Assembly: GCA_947454355.1 (NCBI GenBank)
Contig: CANGKR010000007.1
Span: forward strand, 1 to 36,972
Length of the DNA: 36,972 nucleotides
Reading direction: 5' to 3'
From: Comamonadaceae bacterium
GTDB taxonomy: Bacteria > Pseudomonadota > Gammaproteobacteria > Burkholderiales > Burkholderiaceae_C
The position numbers and the translations under genes are program-made. Each line of letters starts with the position of its first letter. Within the stretch, counting starts at the first letter, position 1. Below are positions 31,795-36,972 of this stretch, piece by piece. The notes below the pieces were generated by a model that did no database searches, was not told where the DNA came from, and saw only the letters and a program-made list of their open reading frames with translations.

Positions 31795-32352
31795 ATGACA
31801 TTCAATACAGAACAACTCGTCGCTGCTCAACAAGCCAACCTGGCCGCTGCCAACGACGTGTCCAAAACTTTCATGAGCGGCTTCGAGCGTTTGGTCGAGC
31901 TGAACATGGCTGCATCCAAAGCTGCTTTCAGCGAGTCTTTCTCGGGTCTGGAAACCCTCATGTCGGTCAAGACGCCTCAAGACCTGATGGCCGTGCAAGC
32001 CAGCATGGGCCAGCCTGTGTACGAAAAGTCGGTGGCTTACAGCCGTCATTTGGCTGACATCGCCACCACCACAGGTGCGCAATTGGCCAAAACAGCCGAA
32101 GGCAAAGTGGCCGAAGCCCAAAAGGCTTTCACCGCTGTGCTCGAAACCAGCCTGAAGAACGCACCTGCCGGCTCTGACGCCGCTGTGGCCGCGATCAAGT
32201 CGGCCATCGAAGCCGGTAACACCGCGTTGGAAAACGCCCAGAAAGCCGCCAAGCAAGCTGCACAAGTGGCCGAGAACAACTTCAAAGCCGCCACCAGCCA
32301 AGCTGAAGCCGCTGTGAAGTCCGCCATCACCAAGGCCAAAGTCAAGGCCTGA
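31795..32352 (+). CDS. Phasin family protein
   Basis: MTFNTEQLVAAQQANLAA..., Ala/Lys-rich helical protein typical of TIGR01841/PhaP-type phasins. Confidence 0.92.
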   Translation: MTFNTEQLVAAQQANLAAANDVSKTFMSGFERLVELNMAASKAAFSESFSGLETLMSVKTPQDLMAVQASMGQPVYEKSVAYSRHLADIATTTGAQLAKTAEGKVAEAQKAFTAVLETSLKNAPAGSDAAVAAIKSAIEAGNTALENAQKAAKQAAQVAENNFKAATSQAEAAVKSAITKAKVKA

Positions 32353-32391
32353 GCGGTTGACCCCTCTTGAGGCCTGAACGGTCTTGAGTTC

Positions 32392-32417
32392 AAAACGGAG
32401 CCTAAGGGCTCCGTTTT
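32392..32417. terminator. Bidirectional Rho-independent terminator between phasin and EamA genes
   Basis: AAAACGGAGCC-TAAG-GGCTCCGTTTT. Confidence 0.85.
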
Positions 32418-33247
32418 GCGTTGAACGCGCTGCCCATGGAGGCGGTCATGATCAAAGCGATGGCGGCCAGTTGCTGCGCCGTCAATTGTTCTGACAACAT
32501 CAACCAACCCGCCACCGCGCCCACCGCGGGCTCCAGGCTCAACAGCACGCTGAAAGTGAGCTTGGGCAAATGTTTGAGCGAATACATTTCCAGCGAGTAC
32601 GGCACGGCGCTGCTGACCAAGGCCACGATCAATCCGGTGATCAACCAGGGTGTGTCGAACATCGTGGTGCCAGCTGAATACAAACCAAAAGGCGTGACCA
32701 CCATCGCGGCGATCAGCATGCCCATAGGTGTGGCCATGGCGCCATAGCGGGCGGCCACCCGTTGACCAAACACGATATACAGTGCCCAACAACAACCAGC
32801 GCCCAGCGCAAATGCCATGCCGAGCGGGTCCAGCGCTTGAATGCTGCCAGGCCAAGGCAGGATCAAGCCCAACCCCAGCACCGCCAGCGCGATCCACACA
32901 AAGTCGATGGGTTTGCGCGATGACCACAGGGCTACGGCCAAGGGTCCGGTGAATTCAATGGCCACCGCCAGGCCCAGCGGGATGGTCTGGATCGCAAAGT
33001 AAAACTGCAGGTTCATCAAACCCATGGGCAGGCCATACAGGAGCAGCGGCGCCAGATCGGCCCGGTTCCAGCTTCGGCGCCAGGGGCGTAAAAACAGCAT
33101 CAGCAACAGGGTGGAGAACACCAGCCGCAAGGTGGTGGTGCCTGCCGCACCCAGCACAGGAAACAGACTTTTTGCGTACGAGGTGCCAATGCACAGCGAC
33201 ACCAGACTGCCCATCAGGGCGGCCACGGGCCAGACGGGAAAACTCAA
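32402..33247 (-). CDS. EamA/DMT family transporter (RhtA-like exporter)
   Basis: ~10 hydrophobic segments with RhtA-like sequence; upstream-most start is TTG overlapping the preceding stop. Confidence 0.88.
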   Translation of the reverse strand: MSFPVWPVAALMGSLVSLCIGTSYAKSLFPVLGAAGTTTLRLVFSTLLLMLFLRPWRRSWNRADLAPLLLYGLPMGLMNLQFYFAIQTIPLGLAVAIEFTGPLAVALWSSRKPIDFVWIALAVLGLGLILPWPGSIQALDPLGMAFALGAGCCWALYIVFGQRVAARYGAMATPMGMLIAAMVVTPFGLYSAGTTMFDTPWLITGLIVALVSSAVPYSLEMYSLKHLPKLTFSVLLSLEPAVGAVAGWLMLSEQLTAQQLAAIALIMTASMGSAFNAKRSP

Positions 33248-33645
33248 GGTAAGGCGTCCAGAACAATCGCTTCGCCGTGCGGGGTGCGGGCGGCGGCGTC
33301 TTCCCAGGCATGTTCCAGTTCATGGATTTGATCGGGCGTGCCCAGTTGGCGATCGATCACCATGCGCTCGAGTGCATTGAGCCAATGCTGGTAATAGTGG
33401 TGCCCATCGTCCGGATCGCCTAGCGCTTGCGCTTGACGAATTTCATGGGTCAAGACGGCCGCCCATTCGGGCCAGGTGAACACGCCTTTTTCATGCAGCT
33501 GCAAGGTCATGGCAAAGGCATGGGCTTGCCAAGGCTCGGCAAACACCAAGCCGTCATGGCTTGTAGGCAAGGGCAAGCCGTCGGCGCATTGGCGGGCAAT
33601 GTCTTGCAAGGTCAGCTGTGTGGCATCGGGCGAAAAAGAGCTCAT
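33244..33645 (-). CDS. Nitrile hydratase accessory/activator protein
   Basis: LVFAEPWQAHAFAMTLQLHEKGVFTWPEWAAVLTHEI...YYQHWLNALE; overlaps the nitrile hydratase beta gene by ATGA. Confidence 0.88.
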   Translation of the reverse strand: MSSFSPDATQLTLQDIARQCADGLPLPTSHDGLVFAEPWQAHAFAMTLQLHEKGVFTWPEWAAVLTHEIRQAQALGDPDDGHHYYQHWLNALERMVIDRQLGTPDQIHELEHAWEDAAARTPHGEAIVLDALP

Positions 33646-34319
33646 GCGTACACCGCTTCGAGGTAAGGCTCCCAGGCGTCCACACTCACTTGTACCTGAG
33701 GGTCGGCGGCTTCGCCCCACAGTTCTGTGCCTTCAAACACCACGGTGTAGAGCCATTCGGCGTGGGCATCAAAGGGCGGTAATGTCTGGCTCACGTGCCG
33801 GTCGGGGTAGACATGGGCACCGTGCACATGCACTACCGTGCCCGTGTGGCCACGCACATAACGCGGCAATCGCGTGTGCCCTTGAGGGTGGATGTTGCGA
33901 GCCTGCACCCGTTGACCGATGGCGAAACGCGCGGGATTCAACGCGGGGCGCTGCGTAGGCGTGCCCGCGGCCAGCGCGGCGTCGACGGTGTCTGTCCGCA
34001 GCACGCGGGCCACTGGGCGCGGTGGCTCTTGCATGTGACCGCTCGCGAGTTCATCAACCGACACCATGCCGCGTTCGAGCAGCAATTTTTCTAAAGCACG
34101 GATCCAGATTTCGTAGTAACTGCTGGACAGGTAGACCGCAGGCGGCAAAGACTCGCGGGCTGAGCGGGCCAAATCGATATTCCATTGACCGCTGGCGCCC
34201 ATGGCCACGGTGACCGCCATGGCCCGGCTTTCCCAATCGGCATGGAACAAGGGCTCGTTCAGCTCCGGCATGACCGGGCCAAAGCCCTGCAGGCCGCCCA
34301 TGTCGTGCACGCCGTTCAT
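33642..34319 (-). CDS. nthB: Nitrile hydratase subunit beta
   Basis: [16 protein letters not shown]...[12 protein letters not shown]-terminal RHxxRYxRGHxGTV domain. Confidence 0.94.
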   Translation of the reverse strand: MNGVHDMGGLQGFGPVMPELNEPLFHADWESRAMAVTVAMGASGQWNIDLARSARESLPPAVYLSSSYYEIWIRALEKLLLERGMVSVDELASGHMQEPPRPVARVLRTDTVDAALAAGTPTQRPALNPARFAIGQRVQARNIHPQGHTRLPRYVRGHTGTVVHVHGAHVYPDRHVSQTLPPFDAHAEWLYTVVFEGTELWGEAADPQVQVSVDAWEPYLEAVYA

Positions 34320-34957
34320 GGGGCCTCCGTCAGGGCCAGGCCTGTGCCGATCATGGCGTTGCGTGTGACGCGCAGTGCTAATTCGGCTTCGCTCAGTTGT
34401 TCGGTGCCCGCGGGGCGCATCGGCAAGACCAAATAGCGCACTTCGGCGGTGGAGTCCCACACCCGGAAGGTGGTGTGCTCGGGCAGGCTCAAGCCAAAGT
34501 CGGCCAGCACGCCGCGCGGGTCGATGACTGCTTTGGCGCGGTAGGCGGCACTTTTGTACCAAACCGGGGGCAAGCCCAAGATGGGCCAAGGGTAGCAACT
34601 GCACAGGGTGCAGACCACCATGTTGTGCACTTCAGGGGTGTTGGCCACGGCCACCATGTGCTCGCCTTGACGGCCTGTGTATCCCAGGGATGCGATGGCG
34701 GCGGTGGCGTCTTGCAGTAGCCAGTCATGAAAGGCCGCATCCGTCCAGGCCTTGGCCACGACCCGGGCCCCATGGTGGGGGCCGACTTCGGTTTCGTAGG
34801 TTTCAATAATGCGGTCCAGCGCGGCCGAGTCCACATAGCCTTTGCGGGTGAGCAAGGTCTCCAGGGCGCGCACGCGCACGTCCATCTCGCTCAAATGACT
34901 GTGTTCGTGGCTGTGCTCGTCAGGGCCGTGGCTGTGGTGGTGGGTGTACGCGCTCAA
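34316..34957 (-). CDS. nthA: Nitrile hydratase subunit alpha (Co-type metal motif)
   Basis: [23 protein letters not shown] metal-binding claw; TTG at 34957 follows GAGGAGA, so it is preferred to ATG at 34996. Confidence 0.94.
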   Translation of the reverse strand: MSAYTHHHSHGPDEHSHEHSHLSEMDVRVRALETLLTRKGYVDSAALDRIIETYETEVGPHHGARVVAKAWTDAAFHDWLLQDATAAIASLGYTGRQGEHMVAVANTPEVHNMVVCTLCSCYPWPILGLPPVWYKSAAYRAKAVIDPRGVLADFGLSLPEHTTFRVWDSTAEVRYLVLPMRPAGTEQLSEAELALRVTRNAMIGTGLALTEAP

Positions 34958-35101
34958 CAGGGGTCTCCTCAAGAAGCCATTGGCTTGAAAGGACAAGGAC
35001 TTTAGTGCACATCATAGCCCCGCATACAATCTCGGGTTGTCCTGTCCAGGCGGCTGGTGTCGCATCCGATGGGCGTTTACAGAATTTATTGGAGATCGAT
35101 G

Positions 35102-35437
35102 ATGTTTTCATCTGCTTTTGCACAAACTGCACCCGCTGTGGCCGCCTCTGGGGGTACCGACATTCAGTCTTCCTTGATGAGCATGTTGCCCTTGCTGTTG
35201 ATGTTTGGCGTGCTGTATTTTGTGATGATTCGCCCCCAAATGAAGAAGCAAAAAGAGCACAAAACCATGATCGACGCCTTGGCCAAGGGCGATGAAATCA
35301 TCACTGCAGGTGGCTTTCTGGGCAAGGTCTCCAAGCTGGGCGATGCTTATTTGGGCGTCGAATTGGCCAATGGCGTGGAAGTGCAAATGCAGCGTTCCGC
35401 CGTGGTGCAAGTGCTGCCCAAAGGCACCATCAAGTAA
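35102..35437 (+). CDS. yajC: Preprotein translocase subunit YajC
   Basis: LLMFGVLYFVMIRPQMKKQKEHKTMIDALAKGDEIITAGGFLGKV; start 35099 or 35102. Confidence 0.95.
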   Translation: MFSSAFAQTAPAVAASGGTDIQSSLMSMLPLLLMFGVLYFVMIRPQMKKQKEHKTMIDALAKGDEIITAGGFLGKVSKLGDAYLGVELANGVEVQMQRSAVVQVLPKGTIK

Positions 35438-35464
35438 TTTTTCCCGTTTGAAACGCGACCCATC

Positions 35465-36972
35465 ATGAACCGTTACCCGGTATGGAAATACGCGATCATC
35501 GTGATCGCGCTCTTGTTGGGGGTGATCTACACCCTGCCCAACTTTTTTGGTGAAGCGCCAGCCGTGCAGGTGTCTTCCAGCAAGGTGACGTTCAAGGTGG
35601 ACACCGCAACGCTGGCTAAGGTTGAAGATGCACTGCGTGCGGGTGGCGTACCGCCCACACTGGTATCTTTGGAAGGCGCGTCCATCCGTGCGCGTTTCGA
35701 AACCACCGAAGCGCAGCTCAAGGCCAAGGACATCATTCAAAAAGCGCTGGTGCCCGATGCGGCCGATCCGGCCTACGTGGTGGCGTTGAACTTGATCTCG
35801 CGTTCGCCCAGCTGGCTCACCGCATTGCATTCGGCGCCCATGTATTTGGGTCTGGACTTGCGCGGCGGTGTGCACTTCATGTTGCAAGTCGACATGAAGG
35901 CTGCACTCACGCAAAAAATTGACTCGCTGGCGGGCGACATCCGCACCAACTTGCGCGAAAAAGATGTTCGCCATGGTGGCATCAACCGCAATGGACAGGC
36001 TATTGAAATCCGCGTGCGCGACACTGCGCAGGCTGACAAAGCCATGGGTGTGATTTCTGCGCAGTTCCCGGATTTGCTGGTGACCCAAGCGCCGGATGGC
36101 AGTGAGTTCAAACTCTCGGCCACCATCAAGCCTGAAGCGGCCCGCAAGGTGCAAGAGCAGGCTTTGAAGCAAAACATCACCACCTTGCACAACCGGATCA
36201 ACGAACTTGGCGTGGCCGAGCCCGTGATTCAGCAGCAAGGCCTGGACCGCATCGTGGTGCAACTGCCCGGCGTGCAAGACACGGCCAAGGCCAAAGACAT
36301 TCTGGGTCGTACCGCTACGCTGGAAGTGCGCATGGTCGACGAAAGCAGTGACGCCCGCACTGCCGAGCTGGGCACTGGCCCCGTGCCGTTTGGCGCGGAG
36401 CGTTATCTCGAGCGTTCGGGCCAACCGGTGGTGGTCAAAAAGCAAGTCATCTTGACCGGCGACAACCTGACCGATGCCCAGCCTGGCTTTGACAGCCAGA
36501 CGCAAGAGCCGGTGGTCAATTTGTCGTTGGACGCCAAAGGCGCCCGCATCTTCAAGGACGTCACCCGCGAGAACGTGGGCAAGCGCATGGCCATCATCTT
36601 GTTTGAAAAAGGCAAGGGCGAGGTCGTGACCGCACCCGTGATCCGCAGCGAAATTGGCGGTGGGCGTGTGCAGATTTCGGGTCGCATGACTTCGGTGGAA
36701 GCCAATGACACAGCATTGCTGTTGCGTGCGGGTTCACTGGCCGCTCCCATGGAGATCATTGAAGAGCGCACCATCGGCCCGAGCCTGGGCGCTGAAAACA
36801 TTGCCAAGGGCTTTCACAGTGTGACCTGGGGTTTCCTGGTCATTGTGGCCTTCATGTGTGTTTACTACATGGTCTTTGGTTTGGTGTCGGGCATTGCACT
36901 GGGTGTGAACCTGTTGTTGCTGGTGGCCGTGCTGTCCATGTTGCAAGCCACCTTGACCTTGCCGGGTATGGC
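35465..36972 (+). CDS. secD: Protein translocase subunit SecD (partial, runs off the window)
   Basis: MNRYPVWKYAIIVIALLLGVIYTLPN..., LGLDLRGGVHFMLQVD; frame open to the window end (not in the supplied ORF list because there is no stop). Confidence 0.95.
   Translation, partial: MNRYPVWKYAIIVIALLLGVIYTLPNFFGEAPAVQVSSSKVTFKVDTATLAKVEDALRAGGVPPTLVSLEGASIRARFETTEAQLKAKDIIQKALVPDAADPAYVVALNLISRSPSWLTALHSAPMYLGLDLRGGVHFMLQVDMKAALTQKIDSLAGDIRTNLREKDVRHGGINRNGQAIEIRVRDTAQADKAMGVISAQFPDLLVTQAPDGSEFKLSATIKPEAARKVQEQALKQNITTLHNRINELGVAEPVIQQQGLDRIVVQLPGVQDTAKAKDILGRTATLEVRMVDESSDARTAELGTGPVPFGAERYLERSGQPVVVKKQVILTGDNLTDAQPGFDSQTQEPVVNLSLDAKGARIFKDVTRENVGKRMAIILFEKGKGEVVTAPVIRSEIGGGRVQISGRMTSVEANDTALLLRAGSLAAPMEIIEERTIGPSLGAENIAKGFHSVTWGFLVIVAFMCVYYMVFGLVSGIALGVNLLLLVAVLSMLQATLTLPGM

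Overview
The window looks like a betaproteobacterial (probably Comamonadaceae/Burkholderiales) chromosome segment spanning the replication-origin neighbourhood. Left of ~20.1 kb most genes are on the minus strand: kdsD-kdsC-lptC-SDR, a branched-chain amino-acid type ABC cassette (livG-F-K-H-M), a second SDR, a fatty acid desaturase, an MsbA-like ABC exporter, and mnmE-yidC-yidD-rnpA-rpmH. Right of ~20.3 kb lie dnaA-dnaN-gyrB on the plus strand. An accessory-looking block follows gyrB (~25.7-29.8 kb). It holds a class II (self-inhibited) Fic AMP-transferase preceded by a CATG-centred palindrome array, an orphan truncated DUF3427-like fragment, a TTG-initiated PD-(D/E)XK-like nuclease/DUF2075 helicase fusion, and an apparently decayed HNH-endonuclease N-terminus. 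Next come a small hypothetical protein, a metallophosphoesterase, a DnaQ-like exonuclease and a phasin. A tightly overlapping nitrile hydratase cassette (alpha with a Co-type CTLCSC motif and His-rich N-terminus, beta, activator, EamA transporter) follows, then yajC and the 5' part of secD. The best candidates for something undescribed are the gyrB-adjacent Fic/nuclease-helicase block and the nitrile hydratase-EamA cassette. All family names come from motif recognition by eye; no database search was run.
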